A stretch of DNA of 64,000 nucleotides from Rhododendron vialii (taxonomy: Eukaryota; Streptophyta; Magnoliopsida; Ericales; Ericaceae). The stretch lies in the NCBI RefSeq assembly GCF_030253575.1, contig NC_080564.1, positions 28,422,561-28,486,560 on the forward strand. The letters are read 5' to 3'. A program made the translations under genes and the position numbers. Under the pieces are notes generated by a model. It did no database searches. It was not told the origin of the DNA and was given only the letters and a program-made list of their open reading frames with translations. This document shows positions 23,300 to 34,409 of the stretch, in pieces (positions within the stretch are counted from its first letter, which is position 1; the number at the start of each line of letters is the position of its first letter).

Positions 23300-25254
23300 T
23301 GTAATACCCGTCCCGAATATTAGAGTATTTAATTCATCTTTTAATTGAATTATATGTTTTTGGGGTTGATTTGTTTATGACGGAAGTTCGAGGGCCTTGT
23401 ATGTGATTCATGGGTGGAGCATAAGTAAGTTCATGTTTCAATTGCATACAATAATTTTCCCATAGCCTTTATCAAATATCCTGGAGGATATTTTGGGGGA
23501 TATTTCTCCCCTATTCTCATCTTGCTTCCAACGTAGAGAGAGAGAGAGAGAGAAGAGGAAGAGGAAGAAGAAGAAGAAGGAAAAGAAGAGAGGAGAGCTT
23601 GAAGGTTCTTGGTTGTCTAGGTTGTTAATCATCTAGGTAATTTCATATTTTAATTGTTGAATTTCATGTTTGGGTAAGTCTAATTTCATGCTTAAATAGT
23701 TGGGTTCATGCTTTAATTAGATGATGCAAGTTAAGTTGGGTATGAGAAGAATACCTCTTGAATCTCGTGTTTTTATGTTTTAAGCTTCTTTGATTCATGG
23801 GGTTTGAGTTTCTTAAGTAGCTCTTTGATATACATGAGTTAAAGCATGATTTGGTGTAGTTTGAGGAGTTTTAGATGTGGTTTGAGTAGAGAAAAAGGTT
23901 GGGAATCGGAAGGAAGTCGTGCTGGATTTTCGCTGAAAAACCCAGTTGGTACCCGTACCACTTTTTGGTGGTACCTGTACCGGCAGATCAGTGCTGAAAC
24001 TTTTGGGTTGATTTTGGGTGGGTACCGGTACTGAGTTTTGTGGTACCCGTACCTCTCGGGTAACTTTTCAGCAATTGTTGGGGAATTTCGGACGATCATA
24101 TCTTTTTCATTCGGACTCCGTTTTGGGCAAATTATATATCAAAATTCGTGTACCGAAAGTGTACTTTCCATTGGTGGTGGTCTCAAGAGCTAGCTCAAGG
24201 CCAATAAGAAGTTATGGTTAAGATAAGACAAGTTGATCATAAGTTTTCAAACCGATTTCAAGAATTATTTTATATTTGAACTTTATGCTTGTTTCAAGAC
24301 ACTTCTAGGTGTTGACATGGACATATTTGTATTCGATAGTCATCGTTTAGCTTCTTGTTAGCTTTGTAACTTTGTGCTGAGTATTCGTGGAATTCGTAAT
24401 TAATATGAGTTAACTTGTGGCTAGGTAAAGAGCCGGTCTTTCAGGAGGTGCCGAAATCTTAGTTTGGCATACTTTGGTCGATACGAAGGTGAGTGTGTTT
24501 GATATGGTAATGTTCAATGAGATGTTACAAGGTGGTGATTGTATATCATGCTATTAGAGATTTAGCTAATGATATATGTTTATTGGGTGTTGATTGTAAC
24601 CGCTAAAGGGTTGTGGAGTGAGTCACACCATGTCGTGGGCCATGCCGTCTAATTAACGGTGAATGGAAATGTGGTGTGTGGGACACAATGCCTTGGTTAC
24701 ATGGGAATGTGGCAGACGTGCCATTGCATGTGTGATGTTTATACATGTGGTCATATAATTGAGTACTTGTGTTGAGTTTATGTGAATTACATTCAAGTGA
24801 GATATTCTTTCGGGTTGTGTGGTATTTTATTGAATGTATTTTATATCTCACACACTCTGGTTTTCCTTTTTGGATTGCCAGGTCACACGTGGCCGTAGAG
24901 TTGGTCCACTGTCAGTCGACGTTTTGGGGACACTTGTATTAGTATCGAGTGTTGGTATTTTTGGTCGAATTGGTTGTATTGGGTCAAACTCGTACTTTTG
25001 CTAAACTCATTTGTGACTAATGTTGTCAAGTACTCTTTGACTTCGAGTTTGTAAATATGTTGGGTGTCGTTCGTACAATGCAAGTTTGTAATTATCGTAG
25101 ACACCTTGTTTATTATTAATGTTAAGTCTTCCGCTGGGGTTTTACTCTATTTCTTATTTAGTTGTCGTACAGTTGTTTGTCTTTTGTGTGGAATGCCACG
25201 TGGCCGTGTCGGTTCGGGCCCACTTCGGGTGTCGTTCCGGGGCGGGGCGTGACA
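23300..25254. mobile_element. Solo LTR of a Ty3/gypsy-type element
   Basis: A 1955-bp insertion beginning TGTAATACCCGTCCCG and ending GGGGCGTGACA, flanked by the perfect 5-bp duplication ccata (23295-23299 and 25255-25259). Removing it restores the unit A sequence (13680-13700). TG...CA ends and a 5-bp duplication define an LTR; no primer site, gag or pol is present, so unequal recombination between the two LTRs probably left this solo copy. Terminal sequence and length suggest a Tekay/Del-like chromovirus, but that is inference. Open frames inside are not genes. Confidence 0.88.
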
Positions 25255-27124
25255 CCATATGTCCTGCAGTCTTTTCAAAATGCATATTCTTTTTTGATTC
25301 ACATTGTTGCTATAGGATAAGATATTTCTTACCATGTCTTTAAAAATATTTTTATTCAAACAATAACCTTTATGAAAAATTAGATTGGCATCGTTAACGA
25401 TTAATTTCTATTGAAAAAAATATTACTTCCAGTTTTCGATCACACCTTTTTTTTTGAGACAAATTCATTTCGATCACAGTTTTTACCCATGATAGAATAC
25501 TTTAAAAGCGTTACTAATACTACAACAATTCGAGCGGGAGCGCGAGTGGAGTCTTTTATCATGCCGCAAGATTGAGGTCTTTTGTAGGCTTCAGTCTTAA
25601 TTTAATTATCTCGTCACAATAGCGCGTGAGATCTTTTATCTCACTCTTTTCCGTCCAAAGTCTTTTATCATGCCGCAAAAGTGAGGTTTTTTTACTTTTA
25701 TCTCGACGCAAAAGTGAGGTCTTTTATCTCGCTCTTTTCCTCGCTAAAGTGAGATTAAAACTGAGATAATATTAAGCACCACTTTTTGTCTCAGCTTTTG
25801 ACTTAAAGTGAGATTAAAAACTTCGACTACATTAATTCTTTATCACGCTTTTACTGAAACTGTTTTTTTTGTAAACCTCCTCTCTTTTTTTTTGATTCAT
25901 TCCGGAAGTCATTTTAAGTACTTATTTTTTAAGAAGGCAATTTCAAGCTCAAAAATAATGTGTCTACACAAATAATTTTCCTAGCAATATGAATCTTGTT
26001 TGATAGGAGTAGATCTTATCGAGATCTTTTATACAGTGCAAAAAAAATAAAAAAATAATTTTTTATTTACATTATTTTTGATTTTAAAAATGTGAAATAA
26101 ATACTTATTTTTTAAGAAGGTGTTCTGGAATAGAGCGGTGTGATCTTTTTATATTATTGTACAGTAGTAACTATTCCTCAAGCAAGGCAGCCAATAAGTC
26201 ATCGAAGGGTTTGTTTGAATAATGGAATAGTTAACAGCTTCTTCTTCTTTGCTGTTTTGAATCGAAATTGGCGATTACATTTACTCCTCCGGTACTCTCT
26301 TACGAGTAAATAGTTCCTTTTTTTTTTTTACATTCAAGTGTCTAGGCCAACTTGTACGTACGCCGACTAATTTTAAGATTCAATTCCACTATCCACTGCA
26401 AAGCTTCAGCCATATGGACTGACTCAAAGAGTTAATAGCACCTAGAAGATTCCGAACTTGAGACCTCAAGAGAGAGCAAACTGTTGGGAAAATACCCGAT
26501 CTCACCCGCACAACGGAAGCGTAACGAAAAACAAAACACACAAAAGAGACACAAGATTACGTGGTTCTCCAAACTCGGATACGTCCACGGAGAGAGAATA
26601 ACTTCCACTAATATTGAATGAGTACAATGAGATACAAAATACCCTACTTTAGCTCTCAAGCTCTCGGTATTTTTATCTCCATCAAACTCAAACAATTTTC
26701 TCACTCACAATTTTCTCTCTACAGTAACTCACACATGCACAAAGAAAGTATTGACTTTTCTCTGTTGTTCACTGCCTTTTCCACACACACCTCACAAACG
26801 GCACAGTAGCCTCTATAAATAGGCATGACTTAAGGCTAGTATAAAAGTCTCTTGAACTGCCCAGAAGAAGAATCTGGAGCCCAACACAACAAATGCTCCA
26901 TGGGACTCGTTGGAATGCACCACCAAGAGCCAATTAACTCCACCGAACCATCTGCACATTCTATGCAAACTAATGCCATTCAATACACAACTAACCAGCA
27001 TTTTCTTTCTTTTCTTTTTCCAACAGCTTTTCCCACATAGCAAAAAACCCAAAAAACACCCCCTTTTTGCTCATGTGATATCGCACCCCCCACTCGGGCG
27101 CCTCGCACCCTCTCACCGAGGTGC

Positions 27125-28578
27125 CTAATCGAAAATATCGGAAACCAAATTTGGTGCGAAAGAGACCATCTTCCTTGTGCACGATTTTTCTTCAACTTGT
27201 TCCAAAATCAACAATTGAGGCACATCCTTCTCGACGTTGCTCTCCACAAATAAAGATTCATTTGCTTGCACCTTTACTCGCCACACTTGTGTAACCCGAC
27301 GCCCATAATTTTTGCTTGCTCGGTGTCCACCATTTGCATGCCACACTTCAACTTGACCTTGAAGCTTGTACAAATTGCCCGCCATTTTTCCTTGCAACGT
27401 CACTTTATCATTCTTGAAAACCTCAAGAACGTCATCCCTTGTCGCAAAACTACAACCCTTTGAATGTAACATTCCCAAAGAAATTAAATTTTTCCTTAGT
27501 CCCGGCACGTGTCAAACTCCGGTCAACCTCACAAATCTTCCATCGGCCATACGAAAACGTACCATTCCTATGCCAACAACCTTATTCACTGTGTTGTTTG
27601 CCATTCTAACAGTACTTCCATCAAAAGCCTCATACGAATAAAAATATTTTTTATTTGAACACATATGGAAAGAACAACCGGAATCCATAACCCAATCAAA
27701 ATTCTCTATACCTTCCGAAGTCACCGTGAGCAAATCACCTTCATTTTCGGCAAAGCTCTCAACAACCACCGCTTTGGATTTTTCCTTCTCTTCATCTATC
27801 TTCGCTTTGAGCTTTGGGCAAAACTTCAATATATGGCCTTCTTCGTTACAAAAATAGCATTTCCTTTTGTCAACGGCCCGCGACTCGCCACCTCGTGAGT
27901 GTGAACGCCCCCTTGGCTTGGACCCATTTTGCCTTTCGGTCGTCTGCCCTCTAGCTTGACTACCGGAAGATGCAACCATGGCACGATCCTCTGATATCCT
28001 CTCGCTCTCCTTCCTTCGCATTGACTCATGGGATAGGAGTGTAGCAATAACCTCATCAAGTCCGAGAGTGTCTTTCCCAAACAACAATGTAGTTTGGAGA
28101 TGCTCATACGATATCGGCAAGGAAACCAACAAAATGATCGCCTTATCTTCTTCCTAAATCTTTGCACCAATGGCTTCCAACTCATTATTAGCCGATTGAA
28201 CTCATCCAAGTGCTCATTAATATTTCCTCCCTCAGGCATACTTAACGCATACAATTGCTTCTTTAACGACAACCTATTCGTCAAAGACTTGGACTTGTAC
28301 CTTCTCTCCAATTTCGCCCAAAGTTCTGCCGGATCCGTTTCATTGATGACTTCTCGGAGAGTGTTATTCCCGAGATACAATTGGATGGTGCTATTTGCAA
28401 GCTCTCTCATCTCTTCCCATTTATCTTCCTTCATTTCTTCCGGCTTTTCGGATTTCGGCTTGAGTGCCTTCAGCAAACCTTCTCTCACCAAAATATTCCT
28501 CACCCTTTGTTGCCAAAGAGTAAAATCATTGTGCCCATTGAAAGGCTCAACCGCGAACCCGGTGCTTTTCTCCGCCAT
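27125..28578 (-). pseudogene. Copia gag-protease remnant, two frameshifts
   Basis: The Gag start (MAEKSTGFAVEPFNG) and the typical copia Gag body (DFTLWQQRVRNILV, NRLSLKKQLYALSM) run to about 28150, where the frame shifts. The next frame carries a CCHC zinc knuckle (CYFCNEEGHILKFCPKLK) and a protease-like active site (VMDSGCSFHM), then stops near 27512. A third frame has the pre-integrase motif GLRKNLISLGML and NLYKLQG before ending at 27125. The Gag would have formed virus-like particles around the RNA. The frameshifts and the missing integrase and reverse transcriptase make it non-functional. Confidence 0.88.
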
Positions 28579-28866
28579 ATTGTAGCTCTGATACCACTTT
28601 GTTGGGACAATACCCGATCTCACCCGCACAACGGAAGCGTAACGAAAAACAAAACACACAAAAGAGACACAAGATTACGTGGTTCCCCAAACTCGGATAC
28701 GTCAACGAGAGAGAATAACTTCCACTAATATTGAATGAGTACAATGAGATACAAAATACCCTACTCTAGCTCTCAAGCTCTCGGTATTTTTATCTCCCTC
28801 AAACTCAAACAATTTTCTCACTCACAATTTTCTCTCTAAGTAACTCACACATGCACAAAGAAAGAA

Positions 28867-29187
28867 GGATGATGCTATGGTGTCCCCGGTCATTTTGGGG
28901 ACACCGTAATTTTTGGCATAACTTTACCATTAGGAGCATAACTAAAATCAATTACAAGCATAACAGAACCCAAACAAGGCGTAACCAAGGAATATCCAAA
29001 AAACCAATCAATGCGTAACTAAACCCAACCAAGGCATAACAAATAAGTTATGTCTTGCTATGGTTTTGGTTATGCCTTGCTATGGTTTTGTTATGCTTGT
29101 AATGGGTTTTGGTTATACTCATAATGATTTTGTTATGCCAAAAGTTACGGTATCCCCAAAATGACCGGGGACACCGAAGTCATTCCC
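28867..29187. mobile_element. Mutator-like MITE nested in the copia 5' LTR
   Basis: A 321-bp element with long inverted ends: ggtgtccccggtcattttgg and its mirror ccaaaatgaccggggacacc, continuing into ttttggcataac/gttatgccaaaa. Flanks aagaaagaa (28858-28866) and aagaaagta (29188-29196) look like a 9-bp target duplication with one mismatch. The other LTR (near 26745) shows the empty site, so insertion came after the retroelement arrived. Confidence 0.85.
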
Positions 29188-29553
29188 AAGAAAGTATTGA
29201 CTTTTCTCTGTTGTTCACTGCCTTTTCCACACACACCTCACAAATGGCACAGTAGCCTCTATAAATAGGCATGACTTAAGGCTAGTATAAAAGTCTCTTG
29301 AACTGCCCAGAAGAAGAATCTGGAGCCCAACACAACAAATGCTCCATGGGACTTGTTGGAATGCACCACCAAGAGCCAATTAACTCCACCGAACCATCTG
29401 CACATTCTATGCAAACTAATGACATTCAATACACAACTAACCAGCATTTTCTTTCTTTTCTTTTTCCAACAGCTTTTCCCACATAGCAAAAAACCCAACA
29501 CAAACCTCTAAGTCCCTTGCAAAACCGGATGCCGATCAAGAAAAAAGAGAGTA

Positions 29554-29907
29554 TGTTGGGATTTGTCCCACATCGGTTAATTATCTCCTCAAGTACTAGT
29601 ATATGAGCCTGGGCAGCCTCTCCACTCTTTGCCAATTGGTTTGTAGTTGGATGCTTTAACATGGTATCAGAGCTAGAGTTTCGGAGGCTTTTCCCCTTTG
29701 TTTGTGCCATAGTTGCACTTTGTTTCATTGTGATCCGTGTGTTCCGGATCCTTTGTTAACCTCTCCACGTGCGAATCAGGGGTCGCACGTGCGGGGGAGT
29801 GTTGGGATTTGTCCCACATCAGTTAATTATCTCCTCCAGTACTAGTATATGAGCCTGGGCAGCCTCTCCACTCTTTGCCAATTGGTTTGGAGTTGGATGC
29901 TTTAACA
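29554..29907 (+). mobile_element. TRIM (miniature LTR retrotransposon)
   Basis: Two 108-bp LTRs, 29554-29661 and 29800-29907, differ at about three positions and run TGTTGGGATTTGTCCCACAT to ...ATGCTTTAACA. TGGTATCAGAGC (29662-29673) is the initiator-tRNA-Met primer site, and gcgggggagtg precedes the second LTR as polypurine tract. The perfect duplication gagta flanks it (29549-29553 and 29908-29912). The interior of 138 bp is non-coding. Few LTR differences mean a fairly recent insertion. Confidence 0.93.
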
Positions 29908-30179
29908 GAGTAACAACCGGATAATTAAAGTAACACATTGAAAGAGGAGTAGAACTCCTTATCTCTTCTTTTTTTTTTACACCTAAATGTACATCTTGGG
30001 CCAAAGGCATCTTGGCGATTACTGTCTACACTGCGTTCACAAAACATTTTAGAGAAGAACCAATTTGGGAAGAGCAAAAACCTTTTTGTTTGTTGTTTTT
30101 GTCAGGGTGTTGATAGTAGTCCCACTTATGTGTTTGTAGTGAGCAGAGTTTTAAATAAAGGCCGTTACGTATTATATCA

Positions 30180-30947
30180 TCTCTATTATAAAACAAAAGG
30201 GTGTGGGGACAAGTTGTTGCAACGGCTTAGATTTATTTGATCCGAGGGTTGAGATGCATTTTTTCATATTTTGTGAAAGTATCCACATTTGCCTATCATA
30301 TTACATAAATGCCATCTGTTGTCTAAGAGAAAAAAAGAATCGGAATGTGTGTGTGTGTGTGTGTGTGTGAAAACAAAGAAGGGGGGAAAGCAATTTTTCT
30401 TGCTTCCTTTCTACGAGGCCTTTCCTCCCCTACGGGTTGACTGTCTTTGGGGAAGGGGTTCTCCCCTTGGACTGCCGAGCACTGGGACTGTCCACTCCTC
30501 CTCGACAGTCAAACCCCTCGGGAGAAATCAAATCCGGAGAGGTATTTTTTGTTACTCACCATGTGTTTGTTAAAATGCTGTCTTCTATTTTGTATACATT
30601 TTCTCCAAAATCTGGAGATGTATTTTCTGTTGCCTACCATGTGTTTGTTAAATATTCTTTTCTGTTTTGTAGAGCTGTAGAGACTTTGTGGGGTTTTTTT
30701 TCCCTTTTTGAACGGCGTTTCTGCATAATTTCGTGAGTTGCTAATTTCTTCACTACACTGTTTGCGTATTCACTTCATATCTCAATAAAAAAAATAAAAG
30801 TCTTCGCCGTTCAAAAAAAGAGAGGTTAATTTCTAGCAATTTGTAACTATCTAAAAATTGAAATAATGTTTTGAACCACTATCAAGATTCAAAGGGTATT
30901 TCAATTTCAATCGGGGTGAGTAGTGTCGTAGGTACGGCAAGCACTAG
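30180..30947 (+). mobile_element. Non-autonomous Helitron (0.77 kb) with empty site
   Basis: Starts TCTCTATTATAAAACAAAAG and ends GGCAAGCACTAG, with a 3' hairpin (gtcgtaggtacggc), inserted between A and T without target duplication. Unit A (14873-14890, tatcatttgttacg) is the unoccupied site. It contains a (GT)n tract near 30346-30369. The ends match the larger Helitron at 7358-8809. No helicase coding. Confidence 0.88.
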
Positions 30948-31182
30948 TCTGTTACGTAATGGAATTTTGGACCTCTAATACCGTTATTTACTTATGTATC
31001 GGCTAAAACGGACTGATAGAATTAATACGATATATGACCATATCACCGATATCGTTACGTTTCTCAATATCGCGATTTACAACCCTGGCAGTGAGATGGA
31101 GATCAATTCATGTTGGAGGAGAAGGGCCTGTCATTGGGAATGAACTGATACATGTACTTTTTTTACTTGGGATAGAGTGCAG

Positions 31183-31346
31183 CCATGTTGTGCTTCGGGA
31201 GTCGATGGGAGTGGAGATTGCAAACCAGGATGCCTTGCCAAAGTAGGAAATCACATGTATTTTAAGATAGAATGCATCCAACAGAGGCAATATACGACCT
31301 TTGCACTCCCATGAATATTGTGCAACTTGCTGGATTAAAACATTAA
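31183..31346 (+). pseudogene. GDSL lipase remnant (last exon only)
   Basis: Matches exon 5 of the intact gene (16905-17106): the segments [15 protein letters not shown] and SRKSHVF can be followed, with the stop at 31344-31346. Exons 1-4 are gone through a deletion that joins DNA equal to about 15040 of unit A to exon 5. Two further losses, about 5 bases near 31230 and about 37 bases near 31294, break the frame, and the WDRVHP block is damaged (ttttgggatagagtg became ttttaagatagaatg). No product is expected. Confidence 0.9.
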
Positions 31347-31520
31347 GTGGACAAATACAAGAGTTCTAAGTTCATACATACCCTGGAGGGGAATAGTCAA
31401 GGTGCGGATAAATTGTTCCGGACACCCAGACTTTTGAAACAAAAAAAAAAGTTGATACATCCCCGTATGGTCGAATGGTATCGATCCGGGTTGGCAGGAT
31501 CACTCTATCTTCATCAACGA

Positions 31521-32089
31521 CAGGGCCGGCTTTGGGCTAAGGCCCAAGAGGCCGGCGCCTTAAGCCCCTCAAGAATGTGTAAAAATTAGAGTCTCCTATT
31601 ATTTTGGGTACCCATTTTATATGTTCAATTTTTTTGGGTATAGCAACACTAGAGGCCCATTTTAATACCCAAACCACCTATTTTACGCTTAAGAGACACA
31701 GGCCTAATGGTTGGGCCCAACCTGACTTGCTCAATCAAAGGAAACAAAAAAGGAAAAAGAAAATGCAGATCACGGGCGGCTGTCTTCATGTAGAGCCCCT
31801 TGGAAAATGATCCCATGTGGTGGATTCCTATATAAGTTTTATGCATAGTCTACCCTTAACAGCTCTAATCTCCTGAACACACAATAAAATGGAAGAAGAT
31901 GAATTAGAGATCAAAGAAGAGAAAACAAGATCAGAAATTAGTATTTGTATGAGTTTTTTCCTTGTCGAATACATGCATTTGGCTTTGAAAAAATCATTTA
32001 ACTACTTGTTATTTTATTGTCATAAATTTTATTAAGGGCATCATTGTCTACGTCCGTCTTAGGCCCCCAAAATCTCAGAGCCGGCCCTG
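31521..32089. mobile_element. hAT-type MITE
   Basis: Ends cagggccggctttggg and agagccggccctg, flanked by the perfect 8-bp duplication atcaacga (31513-31520 and 32090-32097). The empty site is in unit A at 17273-17280. 569 bp, non-coding. The cagggccgg terminus is typical of plant hAT families. Confidence 0.92.
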
Positions 32090-32713
32090 ATCAACGATGT
32101 AGAATTTGCTGCACCTATATGATATTTTTCGCTTCTGCCACGTGCCATTAGGGATACTTGTAAATAGTTTTTCTTCTATGGATTGACAAAGAAATTGTAC
32201 TTCTCTGAAATGATTTTTTTCTTTAGAGTATTTTGCAATCCTCTTTTCAAATGCAGAGATAAAAGTTTGCTTGCTATAATGTCTACTCAACCAACAAGCA
32301 TGGTCAAAGAGCAATGCTACATATTTTGTGAGGGCATATGTGCATTTAACGATTTCTTTGACACACCGCATTTGGATTTGCGCACACAAATCTATGTACA
32401 CAGACTTTCTCACGGCGAAAGGAGTCAAATTAACACCAAACCACGATTTGCCTGAAGAATCTATTTAAGGAACTTTTAAAAAGAAAAAATGCCCGTTTTG
32501 ACAATTACCAGATTGTGCTAAAGTGATCAACTGAAATAACCAAAAACAAAAAAAAGGACCTGGGGGATGGTGTCGCCTGCTAGCCCTCCAGAAAGCGCTC
32601 TTTGCAAAACAAGTAGGAGTACTCATCAATCATCATGTACACAGATGAGCCCTCCAATCGAAGTACTGCAGGTAAGCGAATAGATGCCGAAAGACAATGT
32701 CTATGTACTATCT

Positions 32714-33345
32714 TAGAGCATTCACACCAGTATTTTTAAATTTTGAATCAAATTAAAAAGTAAAAAGTCATTTTATTACTTTAGCTATTCATTTTTAAAA
32801 TGTTTACTATATTAGACTTTCTATATTAAAACTATCACATTTAAAAATATTATTTTTATATTTCAAAAAAAAAAAAAAGCAAACACCTGCCAACCCCAAA
32901 CCTACCATCTCTCTCTATCTCTACCAAAAACAAACACTTCTCTCTCTCTCTCTCTCTTTACCTTCTTAACCCAACCCAGCGAGGCAGCGACAGTGAAGGA
33001 AACAAAACCCCAATAACGCCGACCTCACCCTCTCGAAGGCTTCGACGGCGTCGATCACGGGCATGCCGTCAGTGAAGGAAACGGAGCCGGGTTCGGGCTG
33101 CTTAATTGGAGAAGGCCATGCCGTCGGTGAAGTTCATGCCGTCGATCAGGTAAAGCTAATAGAAAGGGCGGAGGAAGGAGGAAAATGAGGGACGCGAGTG
33201 AACATTTCCTTGTCAAGAGAAACGAGGAACTGTAGTTAATTACTTTACTTTCCGGTGAGTTGTGAACGAGGCTGATGCATACGCGAACGATTTTCTCGCT
33301 ACAATACTGACAAAAGCTGGTTTAACCAGCCTGATGTAGATGCTC
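32714..33345. mobile_element. Terminal-inverted-repeat element holding GC-rich non-transposon DNA
   Basis: Left end agagcattcacaccagtat and right end tgatgtagatgctct form imperfect inverted repeats; the same family terminus occurs at 12411 and 39332. The centre (about 32980-33180) is strikingly GC-rich, with an open segment starting MPSVKETEPGSGCLIG and running to a possible donor gtaaag at about 33150. This looks like captured host exon material, as in Pack-type elements, but the source gene is not recognised and no target duplication is clear. Confidence 0.45.
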
Positions 33346-34039
33346 TCAAAGCATCTCAAATTCAACAATCTTTATTCATTTATTTTGGAGGACGAAAATA
33401 TAATTTTATATTGAAAAAATGATTTTGAAGGGTTTTACTATTATTATTTACTCCAATTCACACATCTTTATTCTTCCATTTCTTTAACTGAAAAAAAAAA
33501 GAAAAAAAAAAAGAAAGATTTGAAGTTGAGGACCAAACTCAACCTCTCAAATTCAATATATTCTTTTTTTTGCCTCTATTCGTTCATAAATTTTTGATCC
33601 CTCCAATATGGAGGATCAAAACTAATCCTCCAAAATAGAGACAAATGTAAAAGATGGGTTAAATTAATTAATTCCTTTAAAATGAAAGAATAAAGAGAGA
33701 ATTGGAAATATAGAGTATGTATTGAAAATGCTTTTAGACGTTTTGTTTGGGCTTCCCTCGATCGGGAAATAGAAACAAAAAGGGCCGTTTTGATCAGTTT
33801 GGCCACGTATGGGTTGGGCTAACACCTACACACGGTTTGAGGCCATATATATCAAAGGGGGTCCACCTGAGCACCCACAAATGACCAAATCCTAACTCCT
33901 TCCAACTAGCCTAAAAGGAAGGACGAGGAAACGAATATCCGAATAAAGTATTGTGAGTTGGTCACGCATGGTACGGCGCTTCCTTCCTTCCACTGGTACT
34001 ACTCACTAGTACTACTCACTATATGAATGCCGTCTTCAT

Positions 34040-34409
34040 TAGAGCTGCAAACGAGTCGAGCCGAGCCGAGCCGAGTTTTAAAGTGTTTGAGCTCGGCTCA
34101 TCAAAAATTTAGTTGGCTCGAGCTCGGCTCGAGCTCGTGACGAGCTGCAGGACTCGAGCTCGAGCTCGGCTCGAGATGTATTTACGGAGCTCAAGCTTGA
34201 CTCGCTCGGCTCGTTTATGAAACAAATATATATAAATAAATATATATATATAATCGAGCTCGCGAGCCAATTCGAGCCGAGTTTCGACTAGCTCGAGCTC
34301 GGCTCGTTTATGAAACGAGCCCAGAACTCGAGCTCGAGCTCGTTCGTTTTTGTCTCGAACCGAGCCGAGCCGAGCCGCTCGCGAGCGGCTCGGATCGTTT
34401 GCAGCCCTA
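34040..34409. mobile_element. hAT-type MITE rich in gagctcgg words
   Basis: Begins tagagctgcaaacgagtcga, ends ggatcgtttgcagcccta, and is flanked by the perfect 8-bp duplication gtcttcat (34032-34039 and 34410-34417). Its body is repeats of gctcgagctcggctcg. Unit 2 has the unoccupied site (about 40938-40948), so insertion came after the tandem duplication. Confidence 0.93.

Larger units (their letters stand above)
26482..29500 (-). mobile_element. Ty1/copia-type LTR retrotransposon lacking pol (TR-GAG-like)
   Basis: Minus-strand element flanked by the perfect duplication caaac (26477-26481 and 29501-29505). Its 3' LTR is about 26482-27055 and its 5' LTR 28600-29500, the latter carrying a 321-bp MITE. 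Ends are TGTTGGG/CCCAACA. The initiator-tRNA-Met primer site TGGTATCAGAGC lies just inside the 5' LTR (minus strand, about 28586-28597), and a purine tract AAAAAGGGGG lies next to the 3' LTR (27059-27068). The interior of about 1.5 kb holds only gag and the protease start; integrase and reverse transcriptase are missing. It would need another element's enzymes to move. Confidence 0.92.
22340..32720. repeat. Tandem segmental duplication, unit B (core)
   Basis: Collinear with unit A but broken by at least six datable insertions (solo LTR, copia element, its internal MITE, TRIM, Helitron, hAT MITE) and by a deletion that removed GDSL exons 1-4. Small indels and substitutions throughout show that the duplication is not recent. 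Confidence 0.8.

Noticed and set aside
31034-31246. Frame across the GDSL remnant
   Set aside because: It reads a junction of deleted sequences in a non-GDSL frame; the locus is a pseudogene.
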